The notes under the pieces were generated by a model. That model worked only from the letters and a program-made list of their open reading frames with translations, made no database searches and was not told where the DNA came from. A stretch of DNA of 64,000 nt from Rhizodiscina lignyota (taxonomy: Eukaryota; Ascomycota; Dothideomycetes; Aulographales; Rhizodiscinaceae), in the NCBI GenBank assembly GCA_010015805.1, contig ML978121.1, forward strand, positions 1,364,001 to 1,428,000, read 5' to 3'. This document shows, piece after piece, positions 10,390-20,295 of this stretch. Within the stretch, counting starts at the first letter, position 1; every line of letters starts with the position of its first letter. The position numbers and the translations under genes are program-made.

Positions 10390-11532
10390 ATGTTAAATGG
10401 CCTAACGCCTCGAGATATGAGTATGTCCTGGTACTACAAGGAAGGCTGTGTGGAATTAGGACTGTTTCAACTCTTGTGTCCTCGAAAATTTTGGATGAAA
10501 AAGCAAGAACGCGAGATGTCGAATACAACAGCCGAGAAGGGTACAGTTACGAAGACTGCAGCACAACCGGAATGCACCTGGATTAGCCATTGCTTGGGTG
10601 ATCACTGTGGAGACGATAACGACTGCGATCAAGATTGGGAATGTAAGACAGCAGTGTGCGTGCAAGCGTGCACATGGCCAGGCCACTGCCTTGGAAACAA
10701 ATGCCAGAATTTCAATGACTGCGATCAGGATTGGGTCTGCACCAACAACGTCTGCGCCGTTTGCACGGGCTGCGGTGATAATGGCGACGACACCTCGTCA
10801 TCCACAACCCAAGCAACCAGCCTTCCAACAAGTACAAGCCATACCGTTCAATCAGTCTCTTCAGTCACGTCGGCCACATCCACGCCCTCGGCGACAGCAT
10901 CTGGTCACAGTGGCCTCTCGACGTCCGCAGCAATTGGTATTGGTGTTGCAGTACCTCTTTGTATCATTGCTGTTGCTCTCACTGGATTTCTCATATGGCG
11001 GCGACGACGGAAACGGAGAGGAGAGTCGGAGCACACATCACGGTCGTATGGCCACGGCAAGCAGGGATTGGACAGCATGAATCGGTCGGAGATGAAAGAG
11101 GTGCCGGTCGAGTTGGGTGCAGACCATGTTGCTGCCGAGCTCGAGGAGCGAAACGTTGGCAAGCATGCATTCCATGCACCTGCGTTAATGGACGTCGAGC
11201 CAGTGGAAATCGACGGACAGGAACAGCAAAGAACGCACACTTCTGACCTCGTAGATCAAAGGACGCTGTATGGAACGCCTGAGGTAGCAGATCTGCGGCC
11301 GTTTCATTCCATGGGAAGATCAGAGCAGAACATGCTTCAAACACTCGGTTCTGGGGTGTCCTCTCCATCGTGGCACTCGCACTCTCCAGGCCCGCCGACC
11401 GGCTACGACATTTCTTCCGCATCAGAAACTGATTTATCGCGAGTCCATAGGTCGGACGGTCTCAAGATGGAATCGGAAGGAGGAAGGAGGAAAAAGCTGC
11501 AACGCAAGCGAGGCTTCGACGAGAATTTCTGA
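10390..11532 (+). CDS. Single-pass membrane protein with two six-Cys repeats
   Basis: Open frame of 380 aa, N-terminus uncertain. Residues 62-90 and 94-122 are two copies of a module with identical cysteine spacing (intervals 6, 5, 6, 6, 5) and a shared NDCDQDW core. A Ser/Thr-rich stalk follows (about 133-180), then a hydrophobic helix at about 181-203 and an RRRRKRR stop-transfer sequence, then a charged cytoplasmic tail of about 170 aa. This is the layout of a cell-surface sensor or wall anchor. The first 60 residues do not form a signal peptide, so the true start is probably on an upstream exon, or translation begins at an inner Met. Similar Cys modules occur in fungal secreted proteins, but I cannot name a family. 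It resembles the 49 kb gene in design but not in sequence. Confidence 0.72.
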   Translation: MLNGLTPRDMSMSWYYKEGCVELGLFQLLCPRKFWMKKQEREMSNTTAEKGTVTKTAAQPECTWISHCLGDHCGDDNDCDQDWECKTAVCVQACTWPGHCLGNKCQNFNDCDQDWVCTNNVCAVCTGCGDNGDDTSSSTTQATSLPTSTSHTVQSVSSVTSATSTPSATASGHSGLSTSAAIGIGVAVPLCIIAVALTGFLIWRRRRKRRGESEHTSRSYGHGKQGLDSMNRSEMKEVPVELGADHVAAELEERNVGKHAFHAPALMDVEPVEIDGQEQQRTHTSDLVDQRTLYGTPEVADLRPFHSMGRSEQNMLQTLGSGVSSPSWHSHSPGPPTGYDISSASETDLSRVHRSDGLKMESEGGRRKKLQRKRGFDENF

Positions 11533-12420
11533 CCATGTCCGAAGCGGCGACTGAGAAAACGAGGAAAGGATTGGAGGCATAAATTCGGAGATGCTCGAAT
11601 GCTCCTGTTGGCAGCGGATAATGCAAGTGCTTGCGGAATATAGGCCCTGCTGGCCCAAATGGTATGGTAAAACGCTGTCGTCTGCGTCATTGGCAAGTTG
11701 TGAGGAAAAACAGGAAGATATACATTAGCAGCATCCCAAACTCGGAAGGTTGGTGTCTAAATGAACTCGTACCTTTGAAAAACAATGATGAAGCGCCGTA
11801 CCCACCAGAGTAATCGGAATCGAATGATACCCAACCCTCACCTTTCGGCTTGAGCTCAGTATGCTGCGTATTGCACTGAAGTATCACGGGCTGCCAAGCA
11901 GACACGCATACAATCTTCGCACCGGCTCCCATAGGGGTGCTCTAAACAGCTAGCAGCCTTGCGGCATGCTGAGCAGACAGAGTCCCTGAGTTTTCTGATG
12001 CCGAATGCAGGCGTGTGTCACGCTAGGCCCTCGCAGGCAGATGCCAGAGCTAGCCAACATCGTTGAGAGGTCGGAAGATAGCGGTAGAAGTGAAGATTAC
12101 TCCGAATTTCTCATTTGCATGTTGGAACAATAAGGCTGGAAGCAGACCAAACCAGTTGTTCTGTTTGTGAGCAAAGAAACGCAGCATTGGTGGGGACGGC
12201 GCTTGAGAAGAGAAAGAAAAAGAAGCACGAGAGCAGCACTATTTTGAGTATTCGAGCGTTTAGCGCCGGAAAACTCCGACGCAACAACGAACCTCTTGCC
12301 ATGCGCCACACATGCGTGTGGCGGTGTCTTCTTGGCAGCGGGTGGCTTTAAACATGCATATCCCACCTAAACTGACTATTCTTCTTACACTCACCTTCAA
12401 GCCAGCACCTAAACTCCCGG
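11533..12420. other. Intergenic region, nothing recognised
   Basis: About 0.9 kb with only short unconvincing frames between the membrane-protein gene and the LTR-like segment. Confidence 0.45.
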
Positions 12421-12424
12421 GTAA

Positions 12425-12665
12425 TGCTGGCTCCGGAACGTGCCACCTGGTCTTAGTTCGACACTAACCCTTGTGGCGCTAGGAATAGGGGTGAGCTCTC
12501 TGAGTATAAATACTTCCTACTTTTCTTGATATCCTCTTCTTCTTTTCTTTAGCTCTCTTTGCCTTTTGGCTTAGATCAAGTGTAGTATCTGTTCTTTTCA
12601 GGTTAATCTCTGAAACCAGACTACGGTCTGAACAAGATTACCCTAATATTTGGCACCGGGGGGGA
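12425..12665 (+). mobile_element. Probable LTR-retrotransposon relic (LTR end plus primer-binding site)
   Basis: A segment of about 225 bp has an LTR-like order: a TG start in a CTCCGGAACG context, a GAGTATAAATACTT promoter-like element near 12498, and a pyrimidine-rich leader. It ends in a run like those seen at fungal LTR ends, directly followed by TTTGGCACCGGGGG at about 12649, which looks like a tRNA primer-binding site. No second LTR and no recognisable coding part were found nearby, so this is at most a solo or truncated fossil of a Gypsy- or Copia-type element. Family and age cannot be set from one copy. Confidence 0.35.
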
Positions 12666-13517
12666 TTCCTCTAAGCTTAGCTTATGTTTCCTCCCACTGT
12701 GTCGCCAGTATTGTACTACCTCTGGCTGACGCGACCGATTCTATCTTCATTAATACTTTCGCCTTGAGCGGGAGGTTGAGGAAGAGAGACCTTTTTAGCA
12801 TTCTTAACAGCAGCATTTGCTGGCAAATGATTTGTCTGCTCTGGGCTTTTCAGCTTGCGGCCACTATGATTCAAACACTTCAATTTGTATACCTGATGGG
12901 CCTCTTTGGCAATTGTTTCATTGCTTTCACTGGCAGAGTACTTCGCTTTGTGATACCCCAAGGTAAGTAAGTCCCAGGTCTTTTCATGGCGAGATCAACA
13001 TCATGAGGTGGACATGTCCTGATGATTCCATTTGGGGTTGCTCGCAACAGGAAAAACCAGCCGAAAATACGCACAGACCCTTGAATTTCTTTCACAGGAT
13101 TTGCCGCATGGACCCTGCTTCAGAGCCCCACATTAGATCGATACTCAGATCCACCACTCAGATTGACCAGATTGAAACCACGTCATTCTACAAATGGCAT
13201 TGTTTATGGCGTTTGGTTTACAAGAATTCGATTTTCCGCGTCCGTAGGCACTAGCCTCAGCCTCTCTCACCACCTCCCCTTTTATTTAAATTCACCCGTG
13301 TCTTCAGAGTACTGAGTGACACTGATTTTAGGAGCACTCATTTTTTACATCACACATATGAACCTCAAGGCATTAAGGCACCGACCGCAACGCATTGCAC
13401 CATCCAAGTCAATCGTTTTGATTCAGCTTGATTAACTGCTTACATTATCGCATATTACAATTTGCCTTATAGAGCACTCTCATGCTAATTCGTATAAACA
13501 GAAAGTCACTTCAAATA
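12666..13517. other. Gene-poor stretch downstream of the LTR-like segment
   Basis: No supported gene. Open frames on both strands at 12650-13095 have no recognised motif; they could be old element sequence. The part near 13270-13500 is relatively AT-rich and includes the 3' flank of wetA. Confidence 0.4.
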
Positions 13518-15233
13518 TCATATCTCCGCGCTCATTAAGCATAAAAGACCTTCCCTCTCCAACGCCGCAACATCGCCGCCTGCTTCCATGATCGCCCTCT
13601 TTGCAGCCTCGCTCAACTTTCTCCTCTTCTCAGCAGCCTCCTTCTCCCTCCTTGCCTTTGTCTTCGAACTCCCACTGGGCGCGACACCGGTCAGAATCTT
13701 GCGACTGTCGTCGGGCGTAAAGTTGACAAATCCGACCGAGACTGGTCGCTGGCCTCCTGCTTCCTTCGAGCCTGATTTGCGACGGTGGTGCTGGGATTGC
13801 GCGCGTCGATGTGCCTGGCGGACACGGGACGCTGTGCGCGTCTGACGCGTGGCAGGAGACGGCGAGGCTGAGGATGTGCGAGTCTTCTTCATAGGCGTCT
13901 GTTGTGTGCTTGGTGTGATCGGCGTCGACGCCAGAAACGTTGGGGGCGAAATCAATTGCGGAGAGGTGTAGGGTGTCGAATGCACGTTCGCTGTCGGCGA
14001 CTGCAGCAAGCTGTCCAGGGAAACCGTGTTGAGCTCGTACTGGTTCATCGCATTTTCCGGTGATAGATTGCCTGCATTGACGCCCTGAAGTCCAAGGCCA
14101 ATCAACGCGTCGTTGGCATTTTGCGCACTGTTCTGATAGGTCGGCGCACAAGGCTGCATAGGGCTAACTGGACTCCACCACGCTTCAGCCTTGCTACTCG
14201 GGAAGGATGGCGAGGCTGAATATGAATAGTCGAGGAAGTCTTGCGGCTCTGGATTCCATGCTGTCATAGGCAGCTTCTGCGATGGAGGTGGGGTAAGGGG
14301 CCCGATCCCAGCCTGATTCAGAGCGCTTGGTGCTAGAGATGATATGTGTGTCTGTGGAAACGATGAATGAATTGCGCCCGGAGAATTGAAGGTTGGAGAG
14401 CTCAAGGGAGTAATTTGAGCATGGGATTGCGGATTGAAAGTTCTGATTGGCGAGAGCGGTTCTTCGAAGGGACTTGTAAGTGGAGCGGAATCGAAGCCTT
14501 GAGCATTAGGCAGTGAATGGAAGCCATTTTGCTTGGGAATTTGAGGGAGACTGGTAGTCGGCGGAGGCGACGGAGGACCATCTATCAGGGCCAACTGCAA
14601 ATTCAATCTGTCTGCTGCAGCTTCAATCTTTTTCGCCCAGGCTCCTTGATAGCTCGTCCGATGAAGGCGAGGACTCAACATCTTTGGTGGTGAGGGGGTG
14701 TTCATCGGCTGAGCTTTTCGAATTGGACTTGTCGGACGGCGATATGGCCTGATTGGCAGCGCAAACCGTTTCTTTGTTGCGGAAATTGCCGCTAGAGGTG
14801 AGGGTGGTGGTGAGATAGAGGCGTCAGAGAGAGGTGAAGGTGCTGGGGCGAGACAGAAGCCATCCAGGCTAAGAGTATCTGGATCAAGAGCCGCAGCCTT
14901 GTCTGCACCTGTCGAAGCTTCGATTGTAGACAAGGCTGAGGATTTCTGGAGAAGTTTCAGGCTCCCCTGCCAAGAAGTACATGCATCGTGCTGCCTTGCA
15001 TCTAGGTCGGGGATCGGTGAACAGTCCACATTGTCACTTGCACCAGACGATGTGGCGAGGACAAAGAGGTTCGTCGAATCATCTGAGCTGTGTATGCCAT
15101 TGAGAAGGCTACTAGGCTCAAAGAGGTCGGACTCGACGTATTGCTCAAAGAGAGCATCGTATGCGTCATAGCACTCTTTTTCTTTGTTTGATGGCCGGAT
15201 AGAGTAGCTGCGGCGCTCTGGTAGAAGGTCCAT
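13518..15233 (-). CDS. wetA: Conidial development regulator WetA
   Basis: Single exon, 571 aa from the ATG at 15233; an upstream in-frame extension exists but its 95 residues look like translated leader. The C-terminal block (FVNFTPDDSRKILTGVAPSG, then SKTKARREKEAAEKRRKLSEAAKRAIMEAGGD) is the diagnostic ESC1/WetA domain. The N-terminus has a YDALFEQYVESDLF segment typical of WetA. The middle is Pro/Ser-rich and low in complexity, as in the family, with an RPYRRPTSPIRKAQ basic patch. WetA is the last factor of the BrlA-AbaA-WetA cascade and controls spore-wall maturation and trehalose deposition. The upstream region carries a cluster of CATTCC sites, the consensus for AbaA. Nothing is broken. 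Confidence 0.93.
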   Translation of the reverse strand: MDLLPERRSYSIRPSNKEKECYDAYDALFEQYVESDLFEPSSLLNGIHSSDDSTNLFVLATSSGASDNVDCSPIPDLDARQHDACTSWQGSLKLLQKSSALSTIEASTGADKAAALDPDTLSLDGFCLAPAPSPLSDASISPPPSPLAAISATKKRFALPIRPYRRPTSPIRKAQPMNTPSPPKMLSPRLHRTSYQGAWAKKIEAAADRLNLQLALIDGPPSPPPTTSLPQIPKQNGFHSLPNAQGFDSAPLTSPFEEPLSPIRTFNPQSHAQITPLSSPTFNSPGAIHSSFPQTHISSLAPSALNQAGIGPLTPPPSQKLPMTAWNPEPQDFLDYSYSASPSFPSSKAEAWWSPVSPMQPCAPTYQNSAQNANDALIGLGLQGVNAGNLSPENAMNQYELNTVSLDSLLQSPTANVHSTPYTSPQLISPPTFLASTPITPSTQQTPMKKTRTSSASPSPATRQTRTASRVRQAHRRAQSQHHRRKSGSKEAGGQRPVSVGFVNFTPDDSRKILTGVAPSGSSKTKARREKEAAEKRRKLSEAAKRAIMEAGGDVAALEREGLLCLMSAEI

Positions 15234-16978
15234 GGTCGATACCCTCAATACCACAGGTAAGGAGCAATGCTGGGGGGCAAAGGCTGGGTCGGCTGTGCGA
15301 AGGGTGTAGCGGCTGGAAAGCACGTTGTGGATAGATCGGCAATGCAGGAAAAGAGGATAGATGCAGGTGTGAAGAACGGATAGCCAACTGTAAGTTACAT
15401 TGGCGATATATACCTTGCATGCTGAGCATGTAATGTATACCGTCCAGCCTTCGCATTTCCATACACATTCCGTATAAAACAGAATCCATTGTGTGAGGAA
15501 TGCGACCAGATAAGCCATGAGAACAAGAACACTTTGCTTGATCTTCCTACGGCGCTTGATTCAGTACGTCAATCCACTTAGACTGTGGCTGATGGCCAGC
15601 CGTCGCGTTCCAACACTTTGGATTGTCCATTCCACTCGCAGCCATTGGAAATCTGATAGGTCCCAGCCACCGCTTGGAATGGGACAGTCTCCAGCCACGA
15701 CGGGGCATGCGCGTACTCTGACCAGTGAGATTGGAGCATTCACATTCCTCTACCAGCCGCGATCACGTCGCGATGTCACGTGAGCTCACGTGAGCCGTTG
15801 CGCAAGAGTACTACCATCCCAACGGAAAATAACGGAGATTAGCACAAAAGTACCGTTTTCTGACGGTAAGCAAATGGAGAACCTTTCGGTTTTTCACAAA
15901 AAGACTGCAGATGACGAACGGGTTTGAAATGGTAAATTGTACGAAGGAAAACGTCCCCACAACATCGAGGGCGCTGGTAAAGCAAGGGGACAATTATCCA
16001 ATGGAACTTCCACATAGAAACTGAAGTTCCGAACTCATTGATGGGAATGGGGGGAGTAGGTCAATGCTATAGTTCCATATACTGCACTGCCAGTTGCACG
16101 GCATTCGTGGAAATCTGGATCGTGTCAGGTAACGACGATGCAAATGAAAGGCAAATCGTCATATGGCCAACGAATTGGTCAAGGAAACGCAGCCTTCAAG
16201 CATCGCGATGTGTAGCTAGGTGATTGAAATTGTACTGGAGTGAAAATGATGACTTCGAAACCACAAAGAACTGACATGGCTGAAGTTGGCAGAAAGTGAG
16301 CTAGCCCGATTCAGAAAGAAGTATCCCAGCTGTTCCAGCGAGGGGTTCCCTCTTGACCTTGAATGGAAATCTAGATCTCCTCCTTCTGTCTCCCAGCAAT
16401 CCGCTCTTCCCAGGACAATCCGCCGCGTGCAACGATAGTACCAATACTTCGGTCTCGTTCCCGACCGAGCAGTCGTCCTTGATTAGCCCATTCGTATGCT
16501 GCACTCTGATTTGGAAATTTTGAGCGAAAGAGGCCCGTCGGTAAGACGGCAGGAATCAATCCTGCTGAACGAACCAATTCTTTGTGATGATATCGTAAAT
16601 CGACACAAATTTCTCTACCATCCCGATCTTTAGGCTCTCTGTTACTCGCGGTGCTTACGTCTTGACCGTCGGCGCTTCAAAGTCTCCGAAGTAAGCATCA
16701 GGGCTCCCAATTCTGGCCATCATGCGAAATACATACGAGTTTATGTGCATCTTGCACACGTGGACACCAATTAGGAGGCAATATGGATGCTATGACTGGA
16801 GTTGAGAGAATAACATTGGTGCCGTGGAGGTGCTCCGCTGCTCCGCGTACGTTCTGGCACATATATATTGTGCCAATTGCCTTTGTAAGACTTCGCTGAA
16901 GTTTGAGTTTCAAGAACTTTTTGGCCGGATTTGAAGTTGTTACCGCGCCGCATTTCGATCTATTGCAAGACAGCCGCC
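15234..16978. other. Long divergent intergenic region between wetA and GST
   Basis: About 1.75 kb with no supported gene. The half near wetA holds the CATTCC cluster. The long leader and promoter fit a developmentally regulated gene. Confidence 0.5.
15466..15748 (-). promoter_or_regulatory. Cluster of five CATTCC (AbaA-type) sites upstream of wetA
   Basis: CATTCC occurs at 15466-15471, 15628-15633 and 15743-15748, and on the other strand (GGAATG) at 15497-15502 and 15676-15681. A sixth copy is at 16044-16049. CATTCY is the binding consensus of the TEA/ATTS factor AbaA in Aspergillus nidulans. Chance would predict well under one CATTCC per 300 bp on both strands. The sites lie 230-520 bp upstream of the wetA ATG. 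Confidence 0.6.
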
Positions 16979-17734
16979 ATGCAGACAATCCTTCTATACT
17001 CGCATGCCTCTGGTCCGAATTCTTGGAAGCCAGTCCTTGTACTGGAGGAGCTCAAGCTCCCCTATGAGCTGAAACCTGTGGTATGGGGTGAGCTGAAGAA
17101 ACCAAGTTATACGGCAATCAATCCCAATGGCCGCGTTCCGTCGATGACAGACCCGAACACTGGCGTCACAGTATTTGAGGTATGGTTATGACCCGTAATT
17201 CTACTCTCGCAGTGCTAAGCTCTACGTGGACAGTCCGGTGCAATCATGGAGTATTTGATTGCAGAGTATGACAAGGACAATCTTCTCCATTACACCGGGT
17301 TGCCTGAGAAGTACGAGACACAATCCTGGCTACATTTCCAAATGTCTGGCCAGGGTCCATATTTTGGCCAACGTGCTTGGTTTCTCCACTTTCAGCCGGG
17401 CGAGAAGATTGTACCAGCCATCGAACGCTACGGCAATGAAGTGAAGCGCGTCCTTGGGGTGCTTGACAGTCACCTCTCGGGCGGCGCAGAAAAGAAGGGT
17501 GGGAGACAGTATCTGGTGGGCGACAAGTGTACGTATGCGGACCTCGCTTGGGTGCCATGGGATTGGGCTATCGAACAAGCCTTGTTCATCCCAAACGCGC
17601 CTGATAGTGTAACTCTGGATGTTGAGAAGGAGTTCCCCCACTTCGCGAAGTGGCATCAGAGGCTCGATCAGAGGCCAGCAGTTGTAAAAACCAAGGAATT
17701 GAAAGCAGCCGAGACGGCAAATAGCCAGCATTAG
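16979..17734 (+). CDS. Glutathione S-transferase, Ure2p-like
   Basis: Two exons, 16979..17179 and 17234..17734 (702 nt, 233 aa). Residues 1-80 form a thioredoxin-fold GST N-domain: LYSHASGPNSWK (activating residue region), NPNGRVPSM (cis-proline loop) and FESGAIMEYL, where the Glu-Ser pair that binds the glutathione gamma-glutamyl group is made across the intron. The C-domain is all-helical, with the WLHFQMSGQGPYFGQ segment common to Ure2p-like fungal GSTs and a YADLAWVPW motif. The start at 16979 is preferred over the longer frame from 16931 because the family starts just before LLYSHA. Likely cytosolic, acting in detoxification or oxidative stress; substrates unknown. Confidence 0.9.
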
Positions 17735-18074
17735 ACTCTTTGAGCATCACATTTACCAAAGATGAATTGCTGGTACTGATCTACGGATACTGGTGGCCAG
17801 GAGGCTGTTCCAACACCAGTATAATCTATAAGGTCACAAGATCTGCAAAAAGCCATATATGGATAGATAGCTACAGTATACTTACAAAAAATAAATATGT
17901 CCGAGTCTTGTCCTCGAACGATGGGAGCAATTTATCGTCACGTGCATCGTGATTGGTCCGTGCATTCAGAACCTTGAAATTTTGTACCTTTGGCTCTCTC
18001 ACACCTGTCAATCGATTCTCTCCGCAAGATATCTATTATCGCATTCAATTGTCGCTCCTTTCTCCGCCTTCACC
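17735..18074. other. Short intergenic region
   Basis: 340 bp between the GST stop and the mS45 start. No gene; probably holds the GST 3' end and the mS45 promoter. Confidence 0.5.
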
Positions 18075-19484
18075 ATGCCGCCACGATTACGTCCTCGAAA
18101 TGTAACATCATGTGCAGCCTCCTCCACTCCACAATTTCAATGCCTCTCGAGAACACGCGCCTCACAATCCACACTGTACTTTTCCCAATCCGCACATCGA
18201 GGTGCTAGAGATGACATGTCTCGCATGAAACCAATTCCGAGAGAAGTTAACGTGGGTTCGGAAGATCGTCAAAAGATGTTCGCCTGGCTTCAAGGACCCG
18301 GACGAGGACTCAGGCATCCCCTTAAAGGCTCGACGAATTACCTTGGCGCGTACAACGCACGGGGAGAACTAGTGCGGACAAAGGGGGACGCCCAAGGCAA
18401 ACGAACAAGCCTTGCGAAACCAGTTCGCGATGACTTGGACGAAGAAGACGAGTTGGAGGCAATTCGTGAGCGTGAGAAGGCGGATAATACGGAGAAAAGT
18501 GGAGGGAAGAAGGGGAACGAGCTACCTCCGGAACGCCCACAGGATTTGAGGCCATTTCCGCTGAATACATATTTCAAGAGCCAACCAATTTTGAGCGAGG
18601 ACTTGCGGGAGGAGATCTGGAGAAGAGTCCAGCAGGATGGTAGTAATATAAGGATTGTGAGCGCGGAGCTTGGAGTCAGTATAGAGCGGGTTGCTGCGGT
18701 GGTGAGGATGAAGGAGATTGAGAAGAGATGGGTCGCTGAGGTGAGTGAATGCTCTTCCATTTCCTACTGACTTCAATTTTTTGCATGATGATTCCAATTC
18801 AAAAATCGATTAGTCTTGAAGACATACACATGGTTACAAAATTTGCTTTGCGAGCCTCTCTGACCTTCCACATATATGAACGCTATATGAGCCGACTCTT
18901 ATGGACATACAAAGTGCTAACTCTGCGCTTCCGAACAGGGCAAACCGTTGGCAACACCATATTCTCGCGCCGTCCTTTCAATGCTCCCAACCACCCCCTT
19001 CAGTCCCGGCAGGCCTCCAATCGTTCACGAACCAATCAATGACCTACGTGTCCATCCCGATACAAAGCATCAAGTCTTCGTTCCAGTCTCAGAATCCCGC
19101 CATTTTACGCGCGAAGACGCAGGGAAAGCATTTAGTGCCGACCTCTTGTCTACGGAAAAGCGAATACCACATCCCGAACTCGTCGAGTTAGAAAAGGACA
19201 TAGTAAATGGTGTAGAGCCTAGGGAAAGAATTGCAAGGGCGAGAGAAAGAATGAGACAAGAGGAAGAGACCAGACAGAAGAGAGAAGAGGCACGGAAGAA
19301 GAGGATCGAAGAGTCGGTCAAGGTCTTCAATTCAGGCAATAGATTCATGTTCAGATTTGAGGAGTGCAATGCAGAAGCTGTAGGAAAGGATGGTAGAAGT
19401 CACAAGGGCGTTGGCTGGAGGTATGGAGTACCTCATGAGGATAGGAAAAAGGGCCAAGTCAAGATACCCAAGTATGTGCTATGA
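18075..19484 (+). CDS. MRPS35: Mitochondrial ribosomal protein mS45 (Bot1p/MRPS35 family)
   Basis: Two exons, 18075..18740 and 18939..19484 (1212 nt, 403 aa); the intron is unusually long for this window (198 bp, GTGAGT...CAG). The N-terminus is rich in Arg, Ser and Thr without acidic residues, as expected for a mitochondrial presequence. Conserved Bot1p-type features follow: LREEIWRRVQQDGSNIRIVSAELGVSIERVAAVVRMKEIEKRW before the intron, then a HPELVELEKDIVNGVEPRERIARARERMRQEEE helix. The C-terminus has FRFEECNAEAVGKDGR, HKGVGWRYGVPHEDRKKGQVKIP. Bot1p/Mrps35 is a fungal-specific small-subunit mitoribosome component needed for respiration. Start chosen at MPPRLRPRN after the in-frame leader. 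Confidence 0.88.
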
Positions 19485-20295
19485 GCATATATTATTGCTG
19501 TACAATATTGTACCATATCATAGCGTTCTGTACACCATGATTAAGGCACCGAGTTCATTGGCGCAACCATATTTCATTGTCCGGGCGTCCACGGCTTCTG
19601 TGAGACAAGTCAGGCGTATGTCTTTGTTTTACAGCGCCTGCCAACCTTCGTCACCAGACTTTATCAGCCACTATGCCTTGGCAGTATGTAGAGCGGCTGT
19701 CTGCTAATTCTGCCCCCAAATTCCAACTCATGCGTTGCGCGGTCCTGCGAAATCAGCGTATTGCCGCCTGTCAAAAGTACGTGTCCAGAATACTAAGAGA
19801 CGTCTGAAAGGCGGCTAGTGTCGCATTCAATCTTGCTCGAGGTGGTACTTGTTGCGCTGCCTTTGAACTCGTCACTTGACTCCACTGCGGCGACGGGCAC
19901 AATGTCACTGCCTGGACATGTTCATGCTTGCGTCTGATCAGGCGCGGGCGAGGCTCCTGCTGCGGGGGACGTATGCGATTGGCCACACAGCCACCCCGAC
20001 AGGCTGGCTGAGTTCGATCATTGCTTGGCGTCGCGTACCACACCTCAGGGACCTCCTGCAGGCAGCAGAATTCCACTTCCATTTCAAAACTCTATCACAC
20101 GCCGCAGACTTGGAGGCTGCACTTTTTGGACCTTTCTCCTGCCTTCTGGACGCACTTTGATGGATATAGAAGCATCGCGAATCCTTTTGATCGACTCTGA
20201 AACTGCGCGCATTGGGATTTCGAGAGCGTAGAGGCTATTGGGGGGACGCGTCCTCAGGCAGCGACTTGAGGTTCCTGGAGACTGAGACAGGCAAC
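19485..20295. other. Intergenic region; likely contains unresolved 5' end of next gene
   Basis: No complete gene is supported. Stretches at about 20095-20260 read, in different frames, as helical protein-like sequence continuing towards the composite gene, which suggests an unrecognised first exon or an irregular N-terminus. Confidence 0.4.

Noticed and set aside
12650-13095. Open frames after the LTR-like segment read as gag-like sequence
   Set aside because: No zinc knuckle, protease or polymerase motif could be recognised, so no element coding part is claimed.
13588-14151. Open frames on both strands inside wetA (13588-13845 plus, 13630-14151 minus)
   Set aside because: They are shadow frames of the long wetA exon; they have biased composition and no motif.
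19876-20160. 94-aa frame proposed as a separate small gene before the composite gene
   Set aside because: Only its last third looks protein-like, and that part seems to belong with the downstream gene; kept as an uncertain 5' region instead.
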